Assembly: GCF_007833215.1 (NCBI RefSeq)
Contig: NZ_CP042239.1
Span: 1,550,001-1,614,000, forward strand
Length of the DNA: 64,000 bases
From: Sphingomonas suaedae
Lineage (GTDB): Bacteria; Pseudomonadota; Alphaproteobacteria; Sphingomonadales; Sphingomonadaceae
Direction of reading: 5' to 3'
Below are positions 45,206-53,814 of the stretch, piece by piece. The stretch's first letter is position 1; each line of letters starts with the position of its first letter. The position numbers and the translations under genes are program-made. Below the pieces are notes generated by a model. The model saw only the letters and a list, made by a program, of their open reading frames with translations. It ran no database searches and had not been told where the DNA came from.

Positions 45206-46123
45206 GTGAGCATCTTCCGCTATCGCGTCGCGGGCTGGACCGTTCAGTCGCCCCGCGCCCTCCCCTATCTCGAGGCGGACACCGATGCGGCGGAGGCGGA
45301 CGCCGCGCATCCGCCGATCGCGATCGAATTTGCCGAGGTGGAGAAACTCCCCGATCCGGCAACACTCGTTGGCCCGTTCGCAATTCACGGGCCGACTCTT
45401 GTCGATCTGCAACCGCCAGGCAAGCTGCGGTTGAGAATCGGCGACGGCTGCCGGATCACCGTCGAGGGCGCCACGTCCTGCTCATCGGCCGAACTCCACA
45501 CCCTGTTGTTCGGCCCCGCCTTCACCGTCCTTGCGCAACAGCGCGACCGGCCGCCACTCCACGCCAGCGCGGTATCGCTCGACGGGGTCACGATCGCGAT
45601 GGCGGGGCATAGCGGCGCGGGGAAATCCACCCTGGCCGGCGCACTGATGCGGCGCGGGGGTCATCTCCTCAGCGACGATCAGCTGGTGATCGATCCCGCC
45701 ACCGGCCAGGCCTGGCCAAGCTATCCCTCGACCAAATTGTGGGCGGCGAGCGCGACACAGCTTGACGCCCCCACCGACAGCGCAGCGCGGGTAAAGCCCG
45801 GATTCGACAAATTCCATGTCGATGTGACCGGTCGGTTCGTCACGGAACCCCGGCCGCTCGACGCCCTGCTGATTCTGGCCCCGACGCCCGATCTTGCCGC
45901 GCCGGAAGCGCAGCGTCTGTCGGTCGGCGAGGCGACCGCAGCGCTGGCACGGCTTTCCCATTACGCAGAAATCGCAACCGCAACGGGCCGCGCCGGGACA
46001 GTTCTGCGCCACGCCGCATCGATTGCGATGCGCATCCCGGTGTATCGTGTCGCTCGGTCGCACGACTTCGCCCAACTCGACCAGCTGGCCGATCTGGCGC
46101 TCGATCTGGCGGCGCGGCAATGA
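45206..46123 (+). CDS. HPr-kinase-like lasso peptide kinase
   Basis: The 305-residue product has an HPr-kinase-like C-terminal half: HASAVSLDGVTIAMAG, P-loop GHSGAGKSTLAGAL (134-147) and SDDQLVID. Such kinases in lasso clusters (for example PadeK of paeninodin) phosphorylate the C-terminal serine of the precursor. Both precursors here end in serine, which agrees. The GTG start lies 31 bases after B1 and the stop overlaps the cyclase start by four bases. Confidence 0.8.
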   Translation: MSIFRYRVAGWTVQSPRALPYLEADTDAAEADAAHPPIAIEFAEVEKLPDPATLVGPFAIHGPTLVDLQPPGKLRLRIGDGCRITVEGATSCSSAELHTLLFGPAFTVLAQQRDRPPLHASAVSLDGVTIAMAGHSGAGKSTLAGALMRRGGHLLSDDQLVIDPATGQAWPSYPSTKLWAASATQLDAPTDSAARVKPGFDKFHVDVTGRFVTEPRPLDALLILAPTPDLAAPEAQRLSVGEATAALARLSHYAEIATATGRAGTVLRHAASIAMRIPVYRVARSHDFAQLDQLADLALDLAARQ

Positions 46124-48054
46124 CCGCGATTTGCGGCATCTGGAACCGCGACGGCCGGCCGGGGGCGGCGCAGGACGTTGCGCGGATGCGCCGCGCGTTG
46201 GCGCCCTATGGCAATGACCGGAGCGCCGCATGGGATGGCGACGCAGTCTCCCTCGGCTTGGGTCTTGCCCGGTTGCTACCCGAGGACCGGTTCGACCGTC
46301 AGCCGCTCGCGGGCGTGCGCTTTCATCTGGTAGCAGATCTGCGGCTCGACAACCGGGCGGAGTTGGCCGAGGCCCTCGGCCTGACCCAGCGGCTTGCAGT
46401 CCTTGCCGATTCCGATCTGCTGCTCGCAGCGTGGGAGCGCTGGGGCACCGACACGCCCGACCGGCTGGTCGGCGACTTTGCCTTTGCGCTGTGGGACGCC
46501 GACCAGCGCCGCCTTCACCTCGTCCGCGATCTGCTCGGCAACCGCCCGCTCTTCTATCATTGCCGCAATGATCGCATCGCGTTTGCTACCATGGCCAAGG
46601 GCCTCCACGCCCTGCCCGACATTCCCCTCGCACCCGATCCGCTGACGTTGATGGACTGTATCGCACTCGCCCCGCGCCGCGGCCCGCGCAGCTTCTTCGC
46701 AGAGATCAGCCGCGTCGAGCCGGGACAGCGGGTCACCGTCCATGCCGATGGCCGGATCGATCTGGTCGACTGGTATGACTGGGACACCCCCCGCGATCCC
46801 GGCCTGCGCAGCGACGACGATTTTGTCCAGGCCCTGCGCTCAACCTTCGACACCGCCGTCGCCGCCTGCCTGCGCAGCAACGATCCCGTCGGCAGCCAAC
46901 TCAGCGGCGGCCTGGACAGCAGCGCTGTCACCGCGTCCGCCGCGCTTCACCTCGCGCAGCGCAATCAGCGTCTCTCGGCCTACACCCATGTCCCCATGGC
47001 CGGCGCGCGCCTCGACCATTGGGGCGATCGCACGCTCGATGAGGGGCCGCTCGCCGCGCTGCTGGCCGCGCGCCACCCCAATATCGACCATGTCCGGGTC
47101 GATTCGCGCGACAGGCAGATCGGCGACGACATGGACGCGCATTTCCACGCCGCCGAATACCCGCCGTTCAACCTGTGCAACCAGGTCTGGATGACCGAGA
47201 TCTGCCGCCAGATGCAACTGCGCAGGGAACGCGTGATGCTGGTCGGAACGATGGGCAACATGACAATCAGCCATCAGGGCATCGAACGGTTGACGATGCT
47301 GGCGCGCAGCGGGGCCTGGCACACGCTCGCTTCCGAAGGTCTCGCCTTGCGTCGTCGCGGCTGGAAAACCCTTTCGGTCGCATCGGCGGCGTTCGGTCCC
47401 ATATTGCCGCCAAGACTGGTTGACGCGATGCGCCGCGGCCTCCGACGGCCGGGTCGACCGCAAGACCTGCTCGTCTATGCGGCGCTCAATCCGGAGCTGA
47501 CCCTCAGTGCAGACTATCGGGCGCATCTTGAACAGATCGGCCACGGCCTTCGTCTGCCGCAGCCGCGCACCACGCATGACCGGGTGATTTACGTGCTGCG
47601 CCATTATGACGTCGCTGGGCTTACTCACAAAGGGCAGCTCGCCCGCTACGGCATCGATCAGCGCGATCCGACAGGCGACCGCCGCCTGATCGACCTGGCA
47701 CTGGCAATGCCCCCCCACCTGTTGCTCCGCGGCGGCCAGACCCGCTGGATCTACCATCGCGCATTTGGCGACCGCATTCCTCCGGAAATCCTTCAACAAA
47801 AGGGCAAGGGGATGCAGGGCGCCGACTGGCCCACCCGCCTGGAACAGACGCGCGGGACCATCGCGGCGGAGCTGGACCGCGCGAGCCCCACTGGCGACGC
47901 GTTGCTCGATCTGCCGTTGCTGCGCCAGCTGGCCGCCGAGCCGTCAGGGCCCGGTCCCGTCACGGACGACCAGCGCTATCGTCAGCGGATCAAGCTGCTG
48001 CGCGGCACCTCTGTCGCCCACTTCATCCGCAAGGCGGAACGGCGCAACGATTGA
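46120..48054 (+). CDS. Asparagine-synthetase-like lasso cyclase (C protein)
   Basis: The 644-residue product has a class-II glutaminase-like N-domain and a synthetase domain with the ATP pyrophosphatase motif LSGGLDSSAV (261-270). The Cys usually at position 2 is at residue 5 (MTAICGIWN), so a free N-terminal Cys is unlikely and glutaminase activity is probably lost, as expected for a lasso cyclase that adenylates an Asp/Glu side chain for ring closure. Neighbouring RRE and kinase genes support this reading over free asparagine synthesis. Confidence 0.82.
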   Translation: MTAICGIWNRDGRPGAAQDVARMRRALAPYGNDRSAAWDGDAVSLGLGLARLLPEDRFDRQPLAGVRFHLVADLRLDNRAELAEALGLTQRLAVLADSDLLLAAWERWGTDTPDRLVGDFAFALWDADQRRLHLVRDLLGNRPLFYHCRNDRIAFATMAKGLHALPDIPLAPDPLTLMDCIALAPRRGPRSFFAEISRVEPGQRVTVHADGRIDLVDWYDWDTPRDPGLRSDDDFVQALRSTFDTAVAACLRSNDPVGSQLSGGLDSSAVTASAALHLAQRNQRLSAYTHVPMAGARLDHWGDRTLDEGPLAALLAARHPNIDHVRVDSRDRQIGDDMDAHFHAAEYPPFNLCNQVWMTEICRQMQLRRERVMLVGTMGNMTISHQGIERLTMLARSGAWHTLASEGLALRRRGWKTLSVASAAFGPILPPRLVDAMRRGLRRPGRPQDLLVYAALNPELTLSADYRAHLEQIGHGLRLPQPRTTHDRVIYVLRHYDVAGLTHKGQLARYGIDQRDPTGDRRLIDLALAMPPHLLLRGGQTRWIYHRAFGDRIPPEILQQKGKGMQGADWPTRLEQTRGTIAAELDRASPTGDALLDLPLLRQLAAEPSGPGPVTDDQRYRQRIKLLRGTSVAHFIRKAERRND

Positions 48055-48277
48055 GGCTGATCCGTCAGGGCGGGGGCGATCGCGCAATCGCGCTCGGATC
48101 GGCCTTACGCGCCCGATATTGACTGGCGCTGCCGCGCGTAATCGATGCGCCGATATGGCGCGACAAACTTGATAAAGCACGCCATAGGGGTTAGGCGTAT
48201 AGCGCAGCAACACTGGACCGAAAGGTCGATGGCCGGGGAAACCGCGATCGGCCGATTTTAGAACGGAGTATCTCAGG

Positions 48278-48424
48278 ATGACCGAACGTAACGCCGTCGA
48301 GCTTGAGGCCCCGAATGGCGACGCCCTCAAGGTCTGGACCGACCCGGTCTGCAGTGAATATGCGGTTGACGAACTGACCGCAGCCGGCGGCCCCGGTCTC
48401 ACCGATTCAGGCGTCTTGTCCTGA
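48278..48424 (+). CDS. Lasso-type precursor peptide 1 (48 aa)
   Basis: ATG at 48278 with GGAG at ribosome-site distance. Sequence features: MTERNAVELEAPNGDALKVW, then TDPVCSEYAVDELT and the C-terminal AAGGPGLTDSGVLS. W20-x-x-P23 matches the aromatic-x-x-Pro signature that RREs read in lasso leaders. Thr34 fits the usual Thr near the cleavage site. The only acidic residue in the likely core is Asp43; depending on the cut, the ring would have 7, 8 or 9 residues. Ser48 is the predicted phosphorylation site. Confidence 0.8.
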   Translation: MTERNAVELEAPNGDALKVWTDPVCSEYAVDELTAAGGPGLTDSGVLS

Positions 48425-48487
48425 CCATTTGATCGCCTGGCGTGAGCCCGAAGGATAGAATCTGTCGATTTTGAAATGGAGCATCTC

Positions 48488-48634
48488 GTGACCGAACGTG
48501 ACACCTTCGAACCTAAGGCTCCGAACCAGGACGCGCCGAAGGTCTGGACCGACCCCATCTGCACCGAATATGCGGTCGATGAGCTGACGGCGGCCGGCGG
48601 CCCCGGCGTCACCGACGGAGGCATTTTTTCCTGA
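48488..48634 (+). CDS. Lasso-type precursor peptide 2 (48 aa)
   Basis: GTG at 48488 preceded by TGGAG. Same length as precursor 1, with MTERDTFEPKAPNQDAPKVW, TDPICTEYAVDELT and the C-terminal AAGGPGVTDGGIFS. Asp43 and the final Ser are kept while the tail varies (SGVLS to GGIFS). The two genes are a tandem duplication with a 210-bp period that includes upstream and downstream sequence. Confidence 0.8.
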   Translation: MTERDTFEPKAPNQDAPKVWTDPICTEYAVDELTAAGGPGVTDGGIFS

Positions 48635-49044
48635 CGATCTGATCGCCTGGCGTGGGCGCGGCCGTTGGGCGGGTCCGTGTCAGGCGGAACGGCGGGTGTT
48701 GCCACGATTGGCGTCCTCCACCTCGCGCGAAGTTTCTCGCCGGATCAGCGCCTGCTGATCGCTCGCGCTAGTTCGTTTCCGCTTGGCGCCTGTTTCCTTC
48801 AGGATCATGCTCCGGCGCGAGTCAGGGGTTACAGGGCTCACCAGCCCACAAACAACTTTCCTACAGGCCCCAATCCGTCAATCCTCCCCCGGCCCGGGCC
48901 CGCTCTTTGAGAATTGCAACCGCCCACCCGCCCCGCGCACCGCGAAGCCCGTCGCCGCCCGACCCTCGCGATAGTGTCAAGCCAGTGTGAACTTCCGCGC
49001 GTCGGCTGCGTGACTCCGCCGCCCCGTTCCGCTATTGTTCCGAC
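48635..49044. other. Gene-free region between precursor 2 and the Y-family polymerase
   Basis: These 410 bases hold the end of the duplicated precursor unit (GATCGCCTGGCGTG) and, at the far end, a LexA box. I see no credible coding frame, third precursor or protease gene here. Confidence 0.65.
49026..49040 (+). promoter_or_regulatory. LexA (SOS) box
   Basis: GTTC-CGCTATT-GTTC, an exact match to the alphaproteobacterial LexA site GTTC-N7-GTTC, ending five bases before the start codon of the polymerase gene. Confidence 0.8.
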
Positions 49045-50349
49045 ATGCCCGACCCGGCGTTCCTCTCTCTGCCGCCACGTCCGCTGCGCTGGCTGTATCT
49101 CGATCTCAACAGCTATTTCGCCAGTGTCGAGCAGCAGCTGAACCCCGATCTGCGCGCCCGGCCGATCATCGTCGCGCCGGTGAACAGCGACACCACCGTC
49201 GCCATCGCCGCATCGGTCGAGGCGAAGAAGTACGGCATCCGCACCGGCACCCCGGTGTGGGAGGCGAAGCGGCTGTGCCGCGACCTGATCGTCACCCCCG
49301 GCCAGCACGCCAAATATGTCGAATTCCACGAGGCGATCGTCGCGGAGATCTGGCGCCACATCCCCGTCACCGCGGTCTGCTCGATCGACGAGGTGGCGTG
49401 CCGCCTGCTCGACAACGAAAACGATCCCGAAACCGCGATGGCGCTGGCGCGGCGGATCAAGGCCGGGATTCGCCGCGAGGTGGGCGATTGCCTGACCAGC
49501 TCGATCGGCATCGCTCCAAATCGCCTGCTGGCCAAGCTCGCCAGCGACATGGAAAAGCCCGACGGGCTGACCGTGTTGACTCAGGAGATGCTGCCCGACC
49601 GGCTATTCAGCCTCAAGCTGCGCGACATCGCGGGGATCGGCGCGAAGATGGAGAAGCGGCTGGCGCAACAGGGCATTGTCGACATCGGCCAGCTCTGCGA
49701 TCGCCGCCCGCGCGATGCCGGGTCCGCCTGGGGCGGGGTCAATGGCGACCGGCTCTGGTATCTGCTCCACGGCTTCGACCTGCCCGAAAAGCCGACGCAG
49801 AACCGAACCATCGGCCACAGCCATGTCCTCAGCCCCAGCAAGCGCGGGCTGGAACCCGTCCGCCTCACCGCGCGCCGCCTGGCGCTCAAATCCGCCAGCC
49901 GCCTGCGGCGCAAGGGCTATGTCAGCCGACTGCTCGTGCTCCACGCCAAGTGGGAGGACGACAAGTCGATGTGGCGCAGCTCGATCAAGCTGCCCGCGAC
50001 GCAGGACAGTTTCGCGGTGCTGGCGGCGCTCGATGCGATCTTCCCCCGGCTGGCGGAGGCGGGCCGGACGCGCCCCGGCGGCTTCGCGATCCGCATGATC
50101 GGCGTGACGCTGGCGGAGATCGCCCCGCTGGGCGCGGCGCAGGAGTCGCTGTTCGCCGCGCTCGATCCCAACGATCCGCTGGCGCGCGAGACGCGGACGC
50201 TGTCGCTCAGCAAGGCGATGGACACGATCAACGAGAAATTCGGCCGCCACGCGGTCTCGGTCGGGCCGATGGACGGCAGCCGCAGCGACCGGGTGGGAAC
50301 GAAAATTGCGTTCGGCCGCATACCCGATCTGGACGAATTTCACGAGTGA
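49045..50349 (+). CDS. SOS-regulated Y-family DNA polymerase
   Basis: A 434-residue translesion polymerase. Palm motif RWLYLDLNSYFASVEQQL carries the first catalytic Asp and SIDEVACRL the Asp-Glu pair, so it should be active. Helix-hairpin-helix sequence IAGIGAKMEKRLAQQGI and little-finger residues follow. It looks like a DinB/UmuC-type enzyme rather than catalytically dead ImuB, and no imuA or dnaE2 is adjacent. A LexA box lies just before the ATG. Confidence 0.88.
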   Translation: MPDPAFLSLPPRPLRWLYLDLNSYFASVEQQLNPDLRARPIIVAPVNSDTTVAIAASVEAKKYGIRTGTPVWEAKRLCRDLIVTPGQHAKYVEFHEAIVAEIWRHIPVTAVCSIDEVACRLLDNENDPETAMALARRIKAGIRREVGDCLTSSIGIAPNRLLAKLASDMEKPDGLTVLTQEMLPDRLFSLKLRDIAGIGAKMEKRLAQQGIVDIGQLCDRRPRDAGSAWGGVNGDRLWYLLHGFDLPEKPTQNRTIGHSHVLSPSKRGLEPVRLTARRLALKSASRLRRKGYVSRLLVLHAKWEDDKSMWRSSIKLPATQDSFAVLAALDAIFPRLAEAGRTRPGGFAIRMIGVTLAEIAPLGAAQESLFAALDPNDPLARETRTLSLSKAMDTINEKFGRHAVSVGPMDGSRSDRVGTKIAFGRIPDLDEFHE

Positions 50350-50447
50350 CACATGATATTGTATCGATGCGACGCAAAACGCGATTGCTATAGGGTATCC
50401 TTACTATCTTGACCGGCGATGCTGCATACGCAAAGGGAAGTTCCGCT

Positions 50448-50834
50448 ATGAACATGCGCCTCCTCCCCGCCGCCATCGCGATCGCGCTGCTGCCGCTCGC
50501 TGCCTGTAAACCCGAACCCGAAGTGATCAGCGAACGCGCGCCCGATCCGATGGAATCGCAGCTCGCCAACGCCGCTCCGGTCGAACTGCCCCCGTCGATC
50601 AAGGCGACCGTGTCGATGCGCTGCCAGCCAGGCAACGCATTGGTCTTCGCCGAGTTTTTCCAGGGCGACAAGCTGGTCCGCCTCCGCACCGAAAAGGGCG
50701 GCACGCCGACCGATCTCAAGGCACCCGAAGCGGGCCAGCCCTTCACCGCCGATGGCGGCTGGAAGCTGACCGGCAATTCGGAGTCGGCCACCGTCGAGAT
50801 CCCGGGCAAGGGCACGCTCACCTGCAAGGGCTAA
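50448..50834 (+). CDS. Small lipoprotein (128 aa)
   Basis: ATG at 50448 after AAGGGAAG. Signal MNMRLLPAAIAIALLPLAAC with lipobox LAAC (Cys20) and a mature domain with one Cys pair candidate (MRCQPGNAL and GTLTCKG). No family is recognised. It ends at an intrinsic terminator. Confidence 0.7.
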   Translation: MNMRLLPAAIAIALLPLAACKPEPEVISERAPDPMESQLANAAPVELPPSIKATVSMRCQPGNALVFAEFFQGDKLVRLRTEKGGTPTDLKAPEAGQPFTADGGWKLTGNSESATVEIPGKGTLTCKG

Positions 50835-50861
50835 AGCGCCCCATCCCATTCATTCGATCGA

Positions 50862-50888
50862 AAGAGCCGGTGCGAACCGGCTCTTTTT
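50862..50888 (+). terminator. Intrinsic terminator after the lipoprotein gene
   Basis: AAGAGCCGGT-GCGA-ACCGGCTCTT, a perfect 10-bp stem with a tetraloop, followed by TTTTT. Confidence 0.92.
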
Positions 50889-50897
50889 TTGTCCGCA

Positions 50898-50924
50898 TGT
50901 CACATCCGCCCCGCCCCGCTCGTC
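50898..50924 (+). promoter_or_regulatory. ECF41-type promoter
   Basis: TGTCACA (50898-50904), 16 bases, CGTC (50921-50924), an exact match to the published ECF41 consensus TGTCACA-N16-CGTC. It precedes the decarboxylase-like gene and its sigma factor, indicating self-activation. Confidence 0.8.
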
Positions 50925-50955
50925 ATGTCCGTGCAACCCAGCAAGGAGCATGACC

Positions 50956-51414
50956 ATGACCGCCAAACTCGACCCCTTCGCCGCTGCCCCCACCGTGATG
51001 AAGCCCTGGTTCGCCGCCTCCACCGCGATCAACGCCAGCCTCGAGCCGGCGCTGATCGAACTGGTCAAGATCCGCGCCTCGCAGATCAACCAATGCGCCA
51101 ACTGCCTCAACATGCACACCGCCGAAGCCCGGGCACAGGGCGAGAGCGAACAGCGCATCTACCTCCTCTCCGCCTGGCGCGAGGCCCCCTGCTACACCCC
51201 CCGCGAACGTGCCGCACTCGCCTGGACCGACGCCTTGACGCGCCTCTCCGAAGGCCACACCCAGCGCGAAGCCTATAGCGCGCTTGCAGCGGAGTTCAGC
51301 GAGGAGGAACAGGTGAAGCTCACGCTGATGATCAACATCATCAACGGGTGGAACCGGCTCGCGGTCGGGTTCGACCTGTGGATCGATCCCGCCGCAGCAA
51401 AGGCGGCGGCGTGA
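50956..51414 (+). CDS. Carboxymuconolactone-decarboxylase/AhpD-like protein
   Basis: The ATG at 50956 (MTAKLDPFAA) is chosen because AAGGAG is too close to the ATG six bases earlier; this gives 152 residues. The AhpD-like redox motif CANCLNMH (Cys47, Cys50) is present. It is the 'COE' partner gene (carboxymuconolactone decarboxylase, oxidoreductase or epimerase) usually beside ECF41 sigma factors. The stop overlaps the sigma gene start. Confidence 0.88.
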   Translation: MTAKLDPFAAAPTVMKPWFAASTAINASLEPALIELVKIRASQINQCANCLNMHTAEARAQGESEQRIYLLSAWREAPCYTPRERAALAWTDALTRLSEGHTQREAYSALAAEFSEEEQVKLTLMINIINGWNRLAVGFDLWIDPAAAKAAA

Positions 51415-52280
51415 CTCCCCACGACACGAAGGGCGCAGCGGCGGACTCGTTCGATCCGCTGCGCCCCAAACTCATCCGCGTTGCCTATCGGATGCTCGGC
51501 TCGGTCGCCGATGCGGAGGACGTCGTGCAGGAGGCATTCATCCGCTGGATGGGCACCGACCGGGCGGCGGTGCGCGAGCCTGAGGCGTTCTTGCGGCGTA
51601 CCGTCACGCGGCTTTGCATCGACCAGCTTAAATCCGCCCGCCACCGGCGCGAAACCTATATCGGCCCCTGGCTGCCCGATCCGCTGGTCGAGGAAGAGCC
51701 GGACGAGGACGTCACCCTTCCCCTGATGCTCGCGCTCGAACGCCTGTCTCCGCTCGAACGCGCCGCCTTCCTGCTGCACGACGTGTTCGGCGTGGCGTTC
51801 GACGAGATCGCCGCCACGCTCGACCGCGACGCTGCGGCCTGTCGCCAGCTCGCCGCTCGCGCCCGCAACCATGTCCGGCAAGCCCGTCCCCGTTTCCGGG
51901 TCGAGCAGCAACATGGCCTTGAGATCGCCCAGGCGTTCTTCGCGGCGTCGCGCACCGGCGACATGACCGCATTGGGCGCGATGCTGGCCGATGATGTCAG
52001 CGTCCATTCCGACGGCGGCGGCAAGCGCACCGCGGCGATCCGGCTGGTCATGGGCTTCCGCCATGTGATGAAGCTGCACAAGTCGCTTGCGGTGCTGTTC
52101 CGCAAATATGGCTCGCACCTGCTGCGTACCGGCTTCGTCAACGGCCTGCCCGGCTTCGTGACGATGGAGGGCGATGGCGAAATCCAGACGACTGCGCTGG
52201 AGATCGCCGACGGCCGCGTCGTCGCGATCTACATCACCCGCAATCCGGACAAGCTGCGCCACCTTTCGGCGTTGCACTAG
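51411..52280 (+). CDS. ECF41-group sigma factor with SnoaL-like C-terminal domain (SigJ type)
   Basis: The 289-residue product has region 2 (RVAYRMLGSVADAEDVVQEA), region 4 (ERAAFLLHDVFGVAFDEIA) and a C-terminal SnoaL-like extension of about 110 residues (QHGLEIAQAFFAASRTGDMT to the end). In ECF41 proteins this extension regulates sigma activity without a separate anti-sigma factor. GTG overlaps the upstream stop, and a perfect ECF41 promoter precedes the pair. Confidence 0.92.
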   Translation: MTPHDTKGAAADSFDPLRPKLIRVAYRMLGSVADAEDVVQEAFIRWMGTDRAAVREPEAFLRRTVTRLCIDQLKSARHRRETYIGPWLPDPLVEEEPDEDVTLPLMLALERLSPLERAAFLLHDVFGVAFDEIAATLDRDAAACRQLAARARNHVRQARPRFRVEQQHGLEIAQAFFAASRTGDMTALGAMLADDVSVHSDGGGKRTAAIRLVMGFRHVMKLHKSLAVLFRKYGSHLLRTGFVNGLPGFVTMEGDGEIQTTALEIADGRVVAIYITRNPDKLRHLSALH

Positions 52281-52324
52281 CCGCCGCCATTCGCCACCTT
52301 GGCTGCGAACCAACGGAGGCGGTT

Positions 52325-53056
52325 TTGGCGACGATCGCAGTGTATAGTCTCAAGGGCGGCGTCGGAAAAACCTCGCTGGCGGTGAATCTCGCCTGGTGCT
52401 CCGCGATGCTCTCCGCACGCCGCACGCTGCTGTGGGACCTTGATCCACAGGCCGCTTCGACCTTCCTGCTCGGCGGCGGCGCGGGCCGTGCACAGGCGCA
52501 GGCGGTGTTCACCAAGGATATCGAGCCGTCGAAACTGGCGCACGCCACCGCGATCGACCGGTTCGACCTGATCGGCGCGGACGCGTCGCTACGTGGCCTC
52601 GACCTGTTGTTTCACGAACTGGACAAGAAGAAGCGGCTCGCCAAATTACTGTCCCAGCTCGACAGCGCCTATGATCGGATGCTGCTCGATTGTCCGCCGG
52701 GCCTCACCGAGACGAGCGAGCAGGTGATGCGCGCCGCCGACCTGATCGTCGTGCCCGTCATCCCCTCCCCGCTGTCCGAACGCGCGTTGGACGAGGTGAC
52801 GCGCCATCTCGGCGGAAAGGCAAAGGTACCGCTGATGCCCGTCCATTCGATGGTCGATCGCCGCCGCAAGCTGCACGCCGAAGCGCTGGAGCGTCATCCC
52901 GACTGGCCGGTGATCCCGATGGCCAGCATCGTCGAATCGATGGCCGCGCGCCGCGCCCCGCTCGGCGCCTTTGCCCCGCGCAGTCCCGGGGCACGCGCCG
53001 TCGCCGATCTTTGGCAGGCGATCGAACTGCGCCTGTCGAGACCCAAAAAGAAATGA
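52325..53056 (+). CDS. Orphan ParA/MinD-family ATPase
   Basis: TTG at 52325 after GGAGG gives 243 residues. Deviant Walker A motif [17 protein letters not shown], a Walker A' WDLDPQA and Walker B LLDCPPG are present. No parB lies nearby, so this is an orphan that may position another cargo. Its stop overlaps the aat start. Confidence 0.85.
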   Translation: MATIAVYSLKGGVGKTSLAVNLAWCSAMLSARRTLLWDLDPQAASTFLLGGGAGRAQAQAVFTKDIEPSKLAHATAIDRFDLIGADASLRGLDLLFHELDKKKRLAKLLSQLDSAYDRMLLDCPPGLTETSEQVMRAADLIVVPVIPSPLSERALDEVTRHLGGKAKVPLMPVHSMVDRRRKLHAEALERHPDWPVIPMASIVESMAARRAPLGAFAPRSPGARAVADLWQAIELRLSRPKKK

Positions 53057-53814
53057 CGCGCGTCACCTCGCGTTCCAGCGACCTCGATCCCGATCTCGTC
53101 CTGCGCGCCTATGCGATGGGCGTGTTCCCGATGGCCGAGCATCGCGACGATCCCAGCGTCTTCTGGGTCGAGCCGCGCCAGCGCGCGATCCTGCCGCTCG
53201 ACGGCTTCCACCTCTCGCGCTCGCTGCGCAAGACGATCGCCAGCGACCGGTTTCGCGTCACGGCCGACACGGCGTTTGAGCAGGTGATCGCGCTCTGTGC
53301 GGAATCGGCCGACGATCGACCGGATACCTGGATCAACCCGGCGATCGAGCGGGTGTTCGTCGCGCTCCACCGTCGCGGCTTCGCGCATTCGGTCGAATGC
53401 TGGGACGGCGACCGGCTGGTCGGCGGGCTTTACGGCCTCGCGCTCGGTCGCGCCTTTTTCGGCGAGAGCATGGTCAGCCGCGCGCGCGATGCGTCAAAGG
53501 TCGCGATCGCCGCGCTGGTCGCACGCCTCCGCGTCGGCGGTTTCGCCCTGCTCGATTGCCAGTTCATCACCGACCACCTCGCCTCGCTGGGCGCGGTGGA
53601 GGTGCCGCGCGAAGATTATCTGTCGCTATTGTCCGATGCGCTGGGCGAGGGCGCCGCCGGGCTTGGCGTCGCGGCAGGCGCGGCATCCTGTCCTTCATCG
53701 GCGGACTTCGGCGCGCTCGACCGTTTCGGCGCTGGATCGGACGCACCCGCTCCCACCACTTCGCCCCCGGTATCGGGGAAGGTCATCGCACAGCTCTTGA
53801 CCCAGACATCGTAG
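53053..53814 (+). CDS. aat: Leucyl/phenylalanyl-tRNA--protein transferase
   Basis: Adds Leu or Phe to N-terminal Lys/Arg of proteins in the N-end rule path. The 253-residue product has [55 protein letters not shown] and [19 protein letters not shown]. The family part ends near base 53640; the last 58 residues run antisense through the DUF2155 gene, an overlap of 199 bases. Confidence 0.93.
   Translation: MTRVTSRSSDLDPDLVLRAYAMGVFPMAEHRDDPSVFWVEPRQRAILPLDGFHLSRSLRKTIASDRFRVTADTAFEQVIALCAESADDRPDTWINPAIERVFVALHRRGFAHSVECWDGDRLVGGLYGLALGRAFFGESMVSRARDASKVAIAALVARLRVGGFALLDCQFITDHLASLGAVEVPREDYLSLLSDALGEGAAGLGVAAGAASCPSSADFGALDRFGAGSDAPAPTTSPPVSGKVIAQLLTQTS

Noticed and set aside
46120..48054. 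Free asparagine synthetase (asnB).
   Set aside because: The catalytic N-terminal Cys is displaced to residue 5 and the gene sits with RRE, kinase and precursor genes.
48055..48277. Possible hidden B2 protease or third precursor between cyclase and precursor 1.
   Set aside because: No frame longer than a few codons with a ribosome site was found; only leader sequence for precursor 1 is visible.
49045..50349. ImuB of an imuAB-dnaE2 mutasome.
   Set aside because: The catalytic Asp and Asp-Glu motifs are intact and no imuA or dnaE2 is adjacent.
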